From Acidobacteriota bacterium (lineage in GTDB: Bacteria; Acidobacteriota; UBA6911; JACOSC01), in NCBI GenBank assembly GCA_016179055.1, contig JACOSC010000077.1, positions 1 through 53,363 on the forward strand: DNA of 53,363 nt. Reading direction: 5' to 3'. Positions 34,125 through 43,226 of this stretch are shown here, piece by piece. Numbering within the stretch: position 1 is the stretch's first letter; each line of letters starts with the position of its first letter. The notes under the pieces were generated by a model. That model saw nothing but the letters and a program-made list of their open reading frames with translations. It made no database searches and was not told the DNA's origin. The translations under genes were made by a program, and so were the position numbers.

Positions 34125-35387
34125 CTATTCGTATCGTAGAGCCTCAATCGGACTTAAACGCGCCGCTCGATACGCCGGGTATATGCCGAACCCCAGGCCC
34201 ACGCCTATTGACATCAGCAAGCCGGCGAGAACCCAGAAGGGAGAAAGAATGGCCGGCAGCCGGGGAAAAACGATATTAATAAAGAGATCAATCGCTAACC
34301 CCAGCGCGACGCCCAGCAGGCCGCCGACACCGGTCAGTGTCATGGCCTCCAATAAGAACTGCAGCAGAATGTCATGACGACGGGCGCCTATCGCTTTGCG
34401 TATGCCAATTTCACGAGTTCGCTCCGTAACGGTGACCAGCATAATATTCATCACGCCCACGCCACCGACGACCAAGCCCACCGAGGAAATAATGAACATG
34501 GCGACAAATATGCTGCCCGAAATCTTGTGCCAGAAATCGACAAACGTATCCTGGGTGAACACCGCAAAGTTATCCGGCTTGCCCACCGGCACTCGCCGGC
34601 GGCGGCGAAGTACCTCACGCATCTCGTCGATCGCTTGGCTCATTTGCAATTGGGTTGCGGCTTTGGCCACAAGTAGGAAATCCTTATGATCGGGATAGAG
34701 CTTGCGAAAGGCGCCAATCGGCAGATTAATTAAGTTATCTTCCGGATTGGCGCCGCCGGTCAGCGTTTCCTTCTGTTTTTCCATGACGCCGACGACGGTA
34801 AATTGGTGGCCGCTCAGCAACACATACTTGCCGATGGGATCGCTCTTCGGAAACAGGGTCTGGGCCGTGTCGAATCCCAGCAAACACACCATGGCATGGC
34901 GTTCAAGGTCCATCTCCGTCAGCACTCGTCCGTCCCGTACAGACAACTCGAAAACCGCCGCCCAGTTCTCGCCAATCCCTTGGACGATGACATTCTTGGC
35001 GCGCTCCGACCCGCTGCGAACATCCAGCGAGCCCCCGCCGAACTCCGGCATGAAGATTCGTATGATGGGACTCACGGCTTTTACTGAAGGGCATTGCCGG
35101 CGAATCGCCTCAGCATCTTCGTAGGTCAGGCGCTTGCGATTCATGACCTCCGGTGGAATCCGTCCGAGCGTCGCCCAATTGAAATGAAACACATATATAA
35201 GGTTGGATCCAAAACTTTCAATCCGCTCCGTCACTCGCGAATTAAGGCCGGAAATAATGGACGAAATCACGATGACGGTAGTTATCCCAACTACAATCCC
35301 CAGGATGGTCAACGATGAACGAAGCTTGTTCGTGCGAATGGCACCGAGCGCCATTATCGTGGTCTCTTTTGCCTCTTGCCAATGCAT
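34125..35387 (-). CDS. FtsX/MacB-type ABC transporter permease
   Basis: About 420 residues in the MacB topology: one N-terminal helix (LRSSLTILGIVVGITTVIVI), a large periplasmic MacB_PCD-like domain, then three C-terminal helices (FIISSVGLVVGGVGVMNIML; VGGLLGVALGLAIDLFI; LLMSIGVGLGFGIYPAYRAA). The conserved TERTREIGIRKAIGARRHDI is present and the protein ends SPIEALRYE. Such permeases work with a MacB-type ATPase in export or mechanotransmission. I place the start at ATG 35387; a GTG at 35411 is also possible and neither has a strong ribosome site. It is similar to the permease at 36101-37321, from which it is separated by a nest of repeats. Confidence 0.9.
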   Translation of the reverse strand: MHWQEAKETTIMALGAIRTNKLRSSLTILGIVVGITTVIVISSIISGLNSRVTERIESFGSNLIYVFHFNWATLGRIPPEVMNRKRLTYEDAEAIRRQCPSVKAVSPIIRIFMPEFGGGSLDVRSGSERAKNVIVQGIGENWAAVFELSVRDGRVLTEMDLERHAMVCLLGFDTAQTLFPKSDPIGKYVLLSGHQFTVVGVMEKQKETLTGGANPEDNLINLPIGAFRKLYPDHKDFLLVAKAATQLQMSQAIDEMREVLRRRRRVPVGKPDNFAVFTQDTFVDFWHKISGSIFVAMFIISSVGLVVGGVGVMNIMLVTVTERTREIGIRKAIGARRHDILLQFLLEAMTLTGVGGLLGVALGLAIDLFINIVFPRLPAILSPFWVLAGLLMSIGVGLGFGIYPAYRAARLSPIEALRYE

Positions 35388-35523
35388 AAGAATTTTCCGT
35401 GGTCCGTGCACACTCGTCAGTTGAACTAACGAGTGTGATTTCGGTACGATGTAAACTCCGCAGGAGTCCCCCAGCTTGTCGTAACGACACGCAGAATAAG
35501 GAATAAACTTCCTTAGTTTCTTC

Positions 35524-35746
35524 GTAACTGTTCAGGGCGGTCGCCGGCCGGTCCCTGAAAGGGTCCACGTAAGGTTCGGTGTGAGTGAACGACTGCGACC
35601 CTTTCAGGGTCGGCCCGCGCGGGGGTTACGGTCCGGGGGTGGCGAAGCGCCACCCCCCGCTATTAACAAGGTCCCCTTCAGGGACCGGATGCCGAAGGGC
35701 CACCTTTTATCGATAGGCTCATCAGAGGACCACTTGAACACTTACG
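35524..35746. mobile_element. GTAAC-family element, 223 bp, with near-perfect 8-bp duplication
   Basis: The ends GTAACTGTTCAGGG and TTGAACACTTAC are inverse. The flanks are GTTTCTTC (35516-35523) and GTTTCATC (35747-35754), 7 of 8 identical. The cargo from about 35546 to 35730 (GGTCCCTGAAAGGGTCCACG, CGGCCCGCGCGGG, GGTGGCGAAGCGCCACC, TTATCGATAGGCTCATCAG) is shared with the element at 44252-44546. Confidence 0.75.
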
Positions 35747-35918
35747 TTTCATCCTGGTATCAGCTTGCCATCTTCGCAAGCTTGTGGACTCCTATGGAGC
35801 TTGAGGCCTCCTTCTGGGTACACTTGGCTATAAACATGCCGCCCCGACCTTGTCGGGGCTGATACATATCCTGATCCGATGATAATTTCCATCTGTACTT
35901 TGAACGGTCATAAAGTAA

Positions 35919-35995
35919 CAGAACCGGGAGCGGTAGCGACCGGATCGGCCCGTTGCGAAAGAGTGCGCACCCGGTCGCTACCGCTCCCGGTTCTG
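35919..35995. repeat. CAGAACC palindrome (copy A4)
   Basis: CAGAACCGGGAGCGGTAGCG, then ACCGG, is mirrored by CCGGTCGCTACCGCTCCCGG and TTCTG. The arms are about 25 bp and nearly perfect, with a short spacer. This copy lies within the family C nest and lacks obvious GTAAC ends of its own. Confidence 0.85.
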
Positions 35996-36100
35996 TAGCA
36001 GTAGGAAAATGATAGTTTATGCCCGTTCGCAGTATAGTCGAGTACATCATACGGAAATCACATCCTAACGAACTACCGACCACTGACCACTGCTAAAGAA

Positions 36101-37321
36101 CTACTCCTGCCGCAGGGCGACTATCGGATCCAGCTTGGCCGCTTTCGTCGCCGGGTAAATTCCGAAGAAGAGTCCGACCAAGGTGGAGACGATCAGCCCC
36201 ACCGCCACCGACCAGAGTTCAATAGTCGCCGGCATAGAGGTGGCCGCGGCAATCGTCTTGGCCACAATAATGCCGGCAAAAATGCCTATAATGCCTCCGA
36301 AAAAAGTTATCGTACAAGCTTCCACTAAAAACTGGCGCCGAATGTCGGCGCGGCGGGCCCCTAGCGACTTGCGTATCCCTATTTCTTTCGTGCGCTCCGT
36401 TACCGAGACCAGCATGATATTCATAATCACGATCCCGCCTACTACTAACGACAAGCCGGCGATGGCCAGCGTTACGCCGAAAAAAAGAGAAGTGAAATAA
36501 GTCCAGAGATCTTTGAAGGTTTGTTGGTTCTCAATGGCAAAGTCGTCATTCTTGGCGTAGGGAACATGACGTCGCGTGCGTAGAATCAACCGAGCCTCAT
36601 CTTCGGCCCGAGACATGGTTTCCACGTTATCGGCCTTGGCAAAGACTCGCAGGGAGCGGCGTGCGCCATATCGTTTCATAAACGTGGTCAGCGGGATAAT
36701 TACCCATGAGTCTCGACTCTGCCCGAAGGCCGCGCCTTGCTTTTTGGCCACTCCGATAATCCGAAAAACATCGCCATCGACGCGAATCTCCTTGCCGATG
36801 GGATCCACGGTCGGGAAAAGGTTATCGACAATATCATAACCTGCGACACAAACACTTCCGCTGTGAATAACTTCCGAGTCGACGATGTGACGACCCTGAA
36901 TGATGTCGACCTCAATGATTCGGGTCATCGACTCAGTCCATCCTCGCACATTGACGCCTCTTAGGAACTGGTTGCCGAACTTCACAGCCCCAATCTTATT
37001 GAGACCCGCGCCAACCTCACGGCAGCGGGTACACGCTTGCTTGACGGCTTCGAGGTCGGCCAATGTGAGGTTCTTGCGCATTTGGGCCTCTCGCCACTCA
37101 TCCACCGAACGTATGACATTGGAGGCCTTGCTGACCATGAAGACATCGGCGCCGAGCGTGATGATTTCTTCCGCGACAAAATTATTGAGTCCTTGTATGA
37201 AGGCCACAACGACGATGACGGTCATCACGCCGATGATGATTCCAATCAATGTAAGTATGGAGCGCAGCCGGTGGCTATATAATGAGGCCAAGGCCATCTT
37301 GATGGCTTCTATGGTATCCAT
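36101..37321 (-). CDS. FtsX/MacB-type ABC transporter permease
   Basis: 406 residues with the same layout as the product of 34125-35387: an N-terminal helix (LRSILTLIGIIIGVMTVIVV), a periplasmic domain (about 50-280), then helices LAIAGLSLVVGGIVIMNIML, FFGGIIGIFAGIIVAKTIAA and VGLIVSTLVGLFFGIYPATK, the motif TERTKEIGIRKSLGARRADI and the end DPIVALRQE. The two permeases are probably paralogues working as a pair with an ATPase that is not in the window. The start ATG at 37321 has no clear ribosome site. Confidence 0.9.
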   Translation of the reverse strand: MDTIEAIKMALASLYSHRLRSILTLIGIIIGVMTVIVVVAFIQGLNNFVAEEIITLGADVFMVSKASNVIRSVDEWREAQMRKNLTLADLEAVKQACTRCREVGAGLNKIGAVKFGNQFLRGVNVRGWTESMTRIIEVDIIQGRHIVDSEVIHSGSVCVAGYDIVDNLFPTVDPIGKEIRVDGDVFRIIGVAKKQGAAFGQSRDSWVIIPLTTFMKRYGARRSLRVFAKADNVETMSRAEDEARLILRTRRHVPYAKNDDFAIENQQTFKDLWTYFTSLFFGVTLAIAGLSLVVGGIVIMNIMLVSVTERTKEIGIRKSLGARRADIRRQFLVEACTITFFGGIIGIFAGIIVAKTIAAATSMPATIELWSVAVGLIVSTLVGLFFGIYPATKAAKLDPIVALRQE

Positions 37322-37473
37322 AAGGAAGGTATATACTATCAGAATTTATTATCGCCGTAAATCAGGCGATGAAGCGAATAAGACAAGGCATTCCGATCCA
37401 AAGGTTGCGAAGCCATAGTTGGGTTATTCCTTTCCCTGCTCTGTCGCGAGCGCGGAACTGGCGGACCATAGGA

Positions 37474-37627
37474 GTTGTTCATGGCCCTATTGGGGTGCTA
37501 CGACAAATGAAACAGAACCGCCTGCGGTAGCGGGCGGGTGGCCGAGACGGGTCAGGCGGGGCCGCGGAGCACCCGGTCGCTACCGCTCTCGGATCTGTAT
37601 CATTGCAGACTCCGCCTGAACAGTTAC
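37474..37627. mobile_element. GTAAC-family element with CAGAACC palindrome (copy A6)
   Basis: The right end TGAACAGTTAC (37617-37627) is clear. The left end is degenerate (GTTGTTCATGG from 37474). The inner arms CAGAACCGCCTGCGGTAGCG (from 37513) and CGGTCGCTACCGCTCTCGGA with TCTG (to 37597) pair imperfectly. The middle matches the copy at 33976. Confidence 0.65.
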
Positions 37628-37725
37628 GAGACATTCCAATGATCGAATTTTCGGCATTCCACCTTTCTGAGATTCGATCATAAGCCAATCAGACGGTAAC
37701 GGAACCGCCCCCGCACGGGGGCTTT

Positions 37726-38117
37726 GGAGTTTGGACATTGGCCACAGCCCCGCGCGACCATTCGGTCCTTACCACTTCGCGCGGGTGCCAAGCCATAGCC
37801 CGAAGCTGGTTCGCGTAGCTCTGAAAGAGCGTTCTATAATAGCCAGGGGCAAGCACAGCGCAGCCCCTGGTACGTAAGATTATAATAAGTTATAAGCCCT
37901 GAAAGGGCGGGATACCCTTCTGCTCATTGAATACGTATGGAAGAAATCGACGGCGGCCTAGGAATTGATCTCCATTAATTCGCCCTTACAGGGCTGGCGT
38001 GCTGGGGGCGCTTTCTTTCCAGGGGCTGCGCTGCGCTTGCCCCTGGCTATTATAGAGCGCTCCTTCGGAGCTTTGGATTGTAAGCGATACCCCACTCCCT
38101 ACAAATGTCCAAACTCC
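37726..38117. mobile_element. Family D miniature element (GGAGTTTGGACATT ends), 392 bp
   Basis: GGAGTTTGGACATT (37726-37739) is inverted exactly at AATGTCCAAACTCC (38104-38117). Inside, CTATAATAGCCAGGGGCAAG with CGCAGCCCCTGG (about 37833-37871) is mirrored by CCAGGGGCTGCG and CTTGCCCCTGGCTATTATAG (38020-38056). AGCCCTGAAAGGGCGGG and CGCCCTTACAGGGCTGG are shorter hairpins. The same design in the opposite orientation is at 45676-46119. No open frame. Confidence 0.8.
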
Positions 38118-38297
38118 AGGACCCCGCCGGGCTGTACACTGGCATTCATGCGTTTCTTATGATCAAATTTAAGGCATTCCACCTTTGTGTTGACTTTTAC
38201 TTTTATCTGTAATAATGTATGCGCTTGCAGCAGGCGTTGCGGGTTTATCAGATCGTCATTATCTTCAGCGCATTAATTTAAGAGAGGAAGGCGCCAT

Positions 38298-38692
38298 GCG
38301 TGCGCCGGGAAAAGCTTGTCGAATTCGGTCGATAGCCGGTCGACCAGTACAGGCTAATCCCTGCCCCTAAATGGAACCTTGCGGAGCGAGAGCCAACTAA
38401 CTTCGCCCTGCAAGGGGAAGGCGGCCTCAAGCCCTAGCGCCGGTAAAGGCCGTGAGCCCCGAACTAACAAGTGTCATAGAGAGTGACCCACTTCATTTAT
38501 GGGGAAAGCAACGTCGCGGCGTTCGCCTGGGGAAGGAGTCAACTATTGGCTCAGGTACCATGCCCAGTCGCCGCCTAGGCTTTGTCATAATCAATACCTC
38601 TTTTGAAGGTGCCGCGAGCACTTCGTAAGAGCCGAATCAGAGAAATTCGCCCGTACGGCTCGGTGGGTGGACAGCGTAACGCCGACTACAAT
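38298..38692 (+). mobile_element. ORF-less group II intron remnant
   Basis: The 5' end GTGCGCCGGGAAAAGC fits the GUGCG start of bacterial group II introns. GTCGAATTCGGTCGATAGCC, TACAGGCTAATCCCTG, AAATGGAACCTTGCG and GAGAGCCAACTAACTTCGCC read like domain I of such introns. Near the 3' end GAGCCGAATCAGAG with AAATTCGCCCGTACGGCTC (38629-38661) resembles the 33-34 nt domain V, including the AGC triad and two-base bulge, though its upper stem is imperfect. GTGGGTGG and CCGACTAC can pair as domain VI with a bulged A. At about 395 nt it has lost the reverse-transcriptase gene. Boundaries are approximate. Confidence 0.6.
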
Positions 38693-38769
38693 TGGAATCG
38701 TGCGGCACTCCACATAGCTTAAGAGAGGAAAAACGGAGAAAACGGATCAAACTTAAAGGAGGTAGTTAT

Positions 38770-41700
38770 ATGTATACTCGACCAACGAGACGGCGGCTAA
38801 CGCTAGGTTTGATAACATTTTTACTATTGGCGAGTGCGGTTTTTCCGCAATCACAGATTTCTTCATCGGATCTCAAAGGCAAAATTTCCGACACTCAGGG
38901 CGGCGTGCTTCCCGGCGCTACAGTTACGATAACCAGTGCCGGGAAGGGTGTATCACGCACTTTGGTTACCGATGAACGCGGCGAGTATAGCTTTCCATTA
39001 TTGCAGCCGGGCGTCTATGATTTGAAGGTTGAGTTTCCCGGCTTCATGTCGCAACTCAAAAAGGGATTCCAGTTGACGGTGGGTCAGACCGGCATCCTTG
39101 ATGTAGTTATGCCCGTCGCCGGCACCGGAACTGAAATCGTGGTGACGACAGAAGCGCCGCTCATTGAGACCGAACGCACGCAGCAATCGGCGGTGATCGA
39201 AGAGCGGCGAATCACCAACCTGCCGATTAATCAACGCGATTTTTTGGATTTCGCCAAGTTGACGCCGGGCATCTCGACGGAAAACCCCTACAACACCGCT
39301 GGGCTGCCGCAATTATCCACCTCCAATTTCTCCTCCTCCGGGCAGTCGTCGCGCGGCAATAGCGTAAATATTGACGGCGCCAGCAACAATTCCTTTGCCG
39401 GCAATTCGGTGCGCGGCACCATTAGCCAAGAAGCCGTCCAGGAATTCCAAGTTAATCGCAGTAATTTTTCCGCCGAATTTGGCGAAGCCAGCGCCGCGGT
39501 TATCAATATTGTAACCAAGTCCGGCGCCAATAAATTTCATGGTAATCTATTTTATTTTCTGCGCGATCAAAAGTTGGATGCCCGCAATGCTTTCGCTTTC
39601 GGACCCGGCGGCACTTCCTTCGACCCGCCGTTCTCGCGCCAACAATGGGGCGCTACCTTTGGCGGGCCGCTGCGCAAAAATAAATCATTCTTCTTCACTT
39701 CTTTTGAGCGACTCGATCGCGCCGAGGCGCAGTTTTCGACATATTTGAATGACACCAGCATACTGGGAGCTACCCCAAAACAGGGGGAGCTCCTAGCCTT
39801 GTTGGCCAGTAGACCGCAGACCGCGCCTTTGGCGACTCAGTTGCGTAACACATTGGTTACTACTCCATTTGCCGATTCCCCGTGCGGTCCGAACGTCAAT
39901 CGGGCGAATTTTCCATTTACGATGAGCCTGCTTTGCCGTGATACCGGGGTGCTGCCATACAAGGCCAACTCGAACGCTTTTTCTACTCGTTTGGATCACA
40001 ACTTTAACCAATCGCATCAAGTCAACGGTCGGCTCAATTACACACAAAACTTTATCGGCGCGTTCCAGGTGGCCCCCAACCGCGCCCGTTCGAACGGAGC
40101 CAACAACACCACACGCGATGCCGGATTCACCGTGACCGATAATTACATCTTCAATCCGAATCTGGTTAATGAAGGACGCTTCCAGTTTGCCGCCCGCCGT
40201 CTGAAGTCGATTCCCGTCACGTCGGAGGGTCCAGTTTTCTCGCTGGGGGGCGTCGGTGAATTCGGGCGCAACAACAACATCCCTTCGATATATACCGAGC
40301 GTCGCCTCCAATTTGTCGATAATCTAACCGTTACTCACGGCAATCATCGCCTTAAAACCGGCTTCGATTTCAATCGGTTCCACTTTGATTCCGAGACGAA
40401 GATCTTCTTTGGCGGCTCAACGACGTTTGCCGATGGATTGCCGCTGTTTTCGCTGCTGCCGTCGGGCGGGCCCGGCGTCCCGGGGAGCTTGGAGAATCTG
40501 CTTTCGCAAGGTGTGCCATTTGCTCTGCTGTCGCAACCGCTTACCTCTCTGCAAACCTTTAACGTGGGTTTGCCGGTTCTCTATCAGCAGGGTTTCGGTA
40601 ATCCCGGAATTGTAATTACCGCGTGGACATTCGCCGGTTATGTGAACGATAATTGGAAAGTTAGCAAGAATCTGTCGCTTGATTTTGGCTTGCGTTATAG
40701 CCTCGAGCTGCAGCCGCCTCCGATACACCGAGACAAGAACAATTTTGGGCCGCGCTTCGGATTTTCATGGGATCCATGGAACAACGGCAAGACGGTCGTG
40801 CGCGGGGGTTACGGCGTGTACTACTCGCCCTTGTTCCAGGCGATAACCTTCATCTCCAAAGTGTTGGCGCGAGATACAGGTATCTCTCAGGTTTTTGTTC
40901 CGATCACCGGTATTCCCGTGCAGGGGCGAACCGTAACTTCCGCTGAGATCTTTAGAACACTGCGGGCGCAGGGCGTTATCGGCACGCGGACGATTAACGA
41001 GCAAGACCTCTTGCAGTTTGGTATTGTCCCAGGGCCGCGCGATCCCAACCGGATCATATTTGCCGTCGATCCGAAGATTGTGAACCCTTACAACCAGCAA
41101 GTTAGCTTTGGCATTGAACGTGAGATAGTCCAGAACTTTGGCGTCTCGGTAAATTACATCATGAGCCGCGGCGTAAAATTGCTTTGGCTGGTTGATACCA
41201 ATGTCAAGCAGGTCGGTTTGAATCCGCGCTTTGGTACGCCCATCTTCAATACGCTCGACCCGCGCAATCGCGTCGATCCCACGGCCCTGCAAATCAATAC
41301 CGCCGAGAGTTCCGGCAGCTCGATTTATCACGGCATGACCGTCGAGGTTAATAAACGCTACAGCCGGCATATGCAAATCCTGGTGGCGTACACCATGGGT
41401 AAATCTATTTCAGACGCTACGGATATCTTCACCGAGTTTGAGCCGAACAATCAGACCAACAAGCGGGCCGAGCGCGGCATAGCGCTCTTTGACCAAAGGC
41501 AACGCCTGGTAGTTAGCGGGGTGCTGGAGAGTCCGCTCAAAGCCGGCGCCGGCAATCACATACTATCCCGTATGTTTGCCGATGTTACGATATCACCGAT
41601 TTTCGCGATCGAGAGCGGCCGACCGTTTAACTTGGAATTGGCGGGCGATCCGAATGGCGATACGCACACCACTGACCGGCCCTTCTTTCCCAATCCTAAC

Positions 41701-42057
41701 GGCCCGGCCGCGTTCGCCGGGAAAAATACCGGGCTGGGTCCGCGCTTTACCAATTTTGACATGTCTGTTTCCAAGCGGCTCCGCCTGCGCGCCGACAACC
41801 CGATAAGCTTTGAGATGATCTTCCAAGCTTTCAATCTTTTTAACTCGGTGAACTATACCGGAATCAACAATACTGTTTTGATGGATCTGGAAACCGGGCG
41901 TCCATTGCTCAGCCGGGGCGTAACCAGAGACCAGGACGTGCCGATGTCCACGTTCCGCGTGCGGGGAATTCGCGGCGCGCCGTCAACCTCGCCCCTGGGT
42001 TTTAACCAAGCGGCGCCCGCCCGTCAGCTTCAATTGGGTTTGAAGTTCAATTTTTAA
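38770..42057 (+). CDS. TonB-dependent receptor, Oar-like, with N-terminal carboxypeptidase-regulatory-like domain
   Basis: 1095 residues. AGGAGG (38758-38763) places the start at ATG 38770. A signal peptide (RRRLTLGLITFLLLASAVFP) is followed by a carboxypeptidase-regulatory-like beta sandwich (about 28-110; GKISDTQGGVLPGATVTITS, GEYSFPLLQPGVYDLKVEFP). A plug-like region follows (about 125-245; EERRITNLPINQRDFLDFAK, SRGNSVNIDGASNNSFAG, AAVINIVTKSGANKFHGNLF), then a large barrel ending QLQLGLKFNF with the terminal Phe typical of outer-membrane proteins. Acidobacteria encode many such receptors, thought to import oligosaccharides or peptides with TonB energy. The ligand is unknown. The group II intron remnant lies directly upstream. 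Confidence 0.93.
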   Translation: MYTRPTRRRLTLGLITFLLLASAVFPQSQISSSDLKGKISDTQGGVLPGATVTITSAGKGVSRTLVTDERGEYSFPLLQPGVYDLKVEFPGFMSQLKKGFQLTVGQTGILDVVMPVAGTGTEIVVTTEAPLIETERTQQSAVIEERRITNLPINQRDFLDFAKLTPGISTENPYNTAGLPQLSTSNFSSSGQSSRGNSVNIDGASNNSFAGNSVRGTISQEAVQEFQVNRSNFSAEFGEASAAVINIVTKSGANKFHGNLFYFLRDQKLDARNAFAFGPGGTSFDPPFSRQQWGATFGGPLRKNKSFFFTSFERLDRAEAQFSTYLNDTSILGATPKQGELLALLASRPQTAPLATQLRNTLVTTPFADSPCGPNVNRANFPFTMSLLCRDTGVLPYKANSNAFSTRLDHNFNQSHQVNGRLNYTQNFIGAFQVAPNRARSNGANNTTRDAGFTVTDNYIFNPNLVNEGRFQFAARRLKSIPVTSEGPVFSLGGVGEFGRNNNIPSIYTERRLQFVDNLTVTHGNHRLKTGFDFNRFHFDSETKIFFGGSTTFADGLPLFSLLPSGGPGVPGSLENLLSQGVPFALLSQPLTSLQTFNVGLPVLYQQGFGNPGIVITAWTFAGYVNDNWKVSKNLSLDFGLRYSLELQPPPIHRDKNNFGPRFGFSWDPWNNGKTVVRGGYGVYYSPLFQAITFISKVLARDTGISQVFVPITGIPVQGRTVTSAEIFRTLRAQGVIGTRTINEQDLLQFGIVPGPRDPNRIIFAVDPKIVNPYNQQVSFGIEREIVQNFGVSVNYIMSRGVKLLWLVDTNVKQVGLNPRFGTPIFNTLDPRNRVDPTALQINTAESSGSSIYHGMTVEVNKRYSRHMQILVAYTMGKSISDATDIFTEFEPNNQTNKRAERGIALFDQRQRLVVSGVLESPLKAGAGNHILSRMFADVTISPIFAIESGRPFNLELAGDPNGDTHTTDRPFFPNPNGPAAFAGKNTGLGPRFTNFDMSVSKRLRLRADNPISFEMIFQAFNLFNSVNYTGINNTVLMDLETGRPLLSRGVTRDQDVPMSTFRVRGIRGAPSTSPLGFNQAAPARQLQLGLKFNF

Positions 42058-42116
42058 GCGAGTCTCGCCGTCGCGGCGGAATATGATGGACAAAGGAAAT
42101 TTGGTTACACGATTTT

Positions 42117-42225
42117 GTAACTGTTCACGGGGCTCGGGGGTCAGGGATCAGGGGCCAAGGGCCCTGTGGTACCGATGACTGTAATGAAATCCAAGCAACA
42201 TTGTCTGTTCCCCGTAAACAGTTAC
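42117..42225. mobile_element. GTAAC-family element, 109 bp, with 16-bp ends
   Basis: GTAACTGTTCACGGGG (42117-42132) and CCCCGTAAACAGTTAC (42210-42225) are inverse at 15 of 16 positions. The interior (GGGTCAGGGATCAGGGGCCA and following) has no coding capacity and is unlike the interiors of the other copies. The flanking sequence gives no clear duplication. Confidence 0.8.
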
Positions 42226-42267
42226 GATCCTTTGTCCTTCTTTATTTTATGCGTCGGCCTTGTGTCC

Positions 42268-42297
42268 TTGGCGCTCAAAGTTGCGAAAGTATATAGT
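42268..42297 (+). promoter_or_regulatory. Probable promoter of the esterase at 42318
   Basis: TTGGCG (42268-42273), an 18-base spacer and TATAGT (42292-42297) lie 20 bases before the GTG start; GGAGGTG at 42307-42313 is the ribosome site. Confidence 0.45.
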
Positions 42298-42317
42298 GCG
42301 TCCCTCGGAGGTGAATC

Positions 42318-43049
42318 GTGAAGAAGGAATTGCACCGGTGGTATAGTCCCAATCTCGGGCAGGAAATGCCGATTGTGGTTTACGGTCATTATGGTCAGCC
42401 GCTGCTCATGTTCCCGACCGCCGCAGCGGATTGTGAAGAGTACGAGCGCTTCGGCCTCATCTCAGCCATCGCTCATCATATCGATTCCGGACGAGTCAAG
42501 GTTTTTTCCATCGACAGCATTAACCGAGAGAGTTGGCTCAATGATCATGCCCATCCCGCACACAAAACCTGGCGACAACACGTCTACGACCGCTACGTTG
42601 ATCAGGAAGTGGCGCCTTTCATCGCCGAGCATTGTCGGACGCCGGGCATCGGCATCGCCACCACCGGCGCCAGTTTCGGCGCCTACCATGCGGCCAACAC
42701 CGTATTTAAGCACCCCGACAAGTTCAAAACCGTGATAGCGATGAGCGGCAGTTACGATTTGCGCGCCTATTGCAGTAACTATTACGACGATTTTTTTTAT
42801 TTTAATAATCCGGTCGATTATCTTCCCAACTTGAACGATGCTTATGTGCTGGATCAGTTACGCAGTTGCCGGATCATCATACTAACCGGACAGGGGGCCT
42901 ACGAAGCTCCGCAACGCTCCCAACAATTGTCCGAACTGCTTTCTCGTAAAGGAATCCCCCACCAGCTCGACCTTTGGGGTCATGATGTGAATCATGATTG
43001 GCCTTGGTGGAAGATCATGTTGAATGTATATATCGAGAAGCTCTTCTGA
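42318..43049 (+). CDS. Alpha/beta-hydrolase, putative esterase
   Basis: 243 residues starting MKKELHRWYSPNLGQEMPIV, from a GTG preceded by GGAGGTG. It belongs to the cytoplasmic putative-esterase group: YGHYGQPLLMFPTAAADCEE, then the nucleophile elbow GASFGA (Ser in TTGASFGAYHAAN, about residue 118), GQGAYEA and a C-terminal His in GHDVNHDWPWWK. There is no signal peptide. Substrate is unknown. It follows the TonB receptor on the same strand but has its own probable promoter after a miniature element. Confidence 0.88.
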   Translation: MKKELHRWYSPNLGQEMPIVVYGHYGQPLLMFPTAAADCEEYERFGLISAIAHHIDSGRVKVFSIDSINRESWLNDHAHPAHKTWRQHVYDRYVDQEVAPFIAEHCRTPGIGIATTGASFGAYHAANTVFKHPDKFKTVIAMSGSYDLRAYCSNYYDDFFYFNNPVDYLPNLNDAYVLDQLRSCRIIILTGQGAYEAPQRSQQLSELLSRKGIPHQLDLWGHDVNHDWPWWKIMLNVYIEKLF

Positions 43050-43061
43050 CACTGCTTTTGT

Positions 43062-43226
43062 GTAATTATTCGGCCGCGTATCGGCGTATTGAATTTATCC
43101 GAACGCTAACAGAACCGGGAGCGGTAGCGACCGGGTCGTATGTTCCATACGACACTTAATCGAGCGGCATCGCTCGCGGGTCTGTATCGGTTGGCAGCCC
43201 TACGGCGTGGATGGTTGAACAGCTAC
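43062..43226. mobile_element. GTAAC-family element with CAGAACC palindrome (copy A5), overlapping the Kelch gene's 3' end
   Basis: The left end GTAATTATTCGG is degenerate; the right end TTGAACAGCTAC (to 43226) is clear. The inner left arm CAGAACCGGGAGCGGTAGCG (from 43110) is intact and the right arm (to 43184) is degenerate. Its right end encodes the last nine codons and the stop of the Kelch gene on the reverse strand. Confidence 0.7.

Larger units (their letters stand above)
35433..36064. mobile_element. Composite repeat nest with GTGTGATTTC ends (family C), about 630 bp
   Basis: The left end GTGTGATTTCGGTACGATGT (from 35433) is inverted at the right as ACATCATACGGAAATCACAT (36043-36062). 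The same end occurs at 7916. It contains a GTAAC-family element (35524-35746), a TATAAACATGCCGCCCCGACC block (about 35829) like that at 8227, and a CAGAACC palindrome (35919-35995). The CTAACGA motif occurs just outside both ends (35426-35432 and 36065-36071). It lies between the two permease genes. Confidence 0.7.

Noticed and set aside
34125..37321. A complete MacAB-type exporter
   Set aside because: Only the permeases are present; no MacA-like adaptor or MacB-type ATPase lies next to them.
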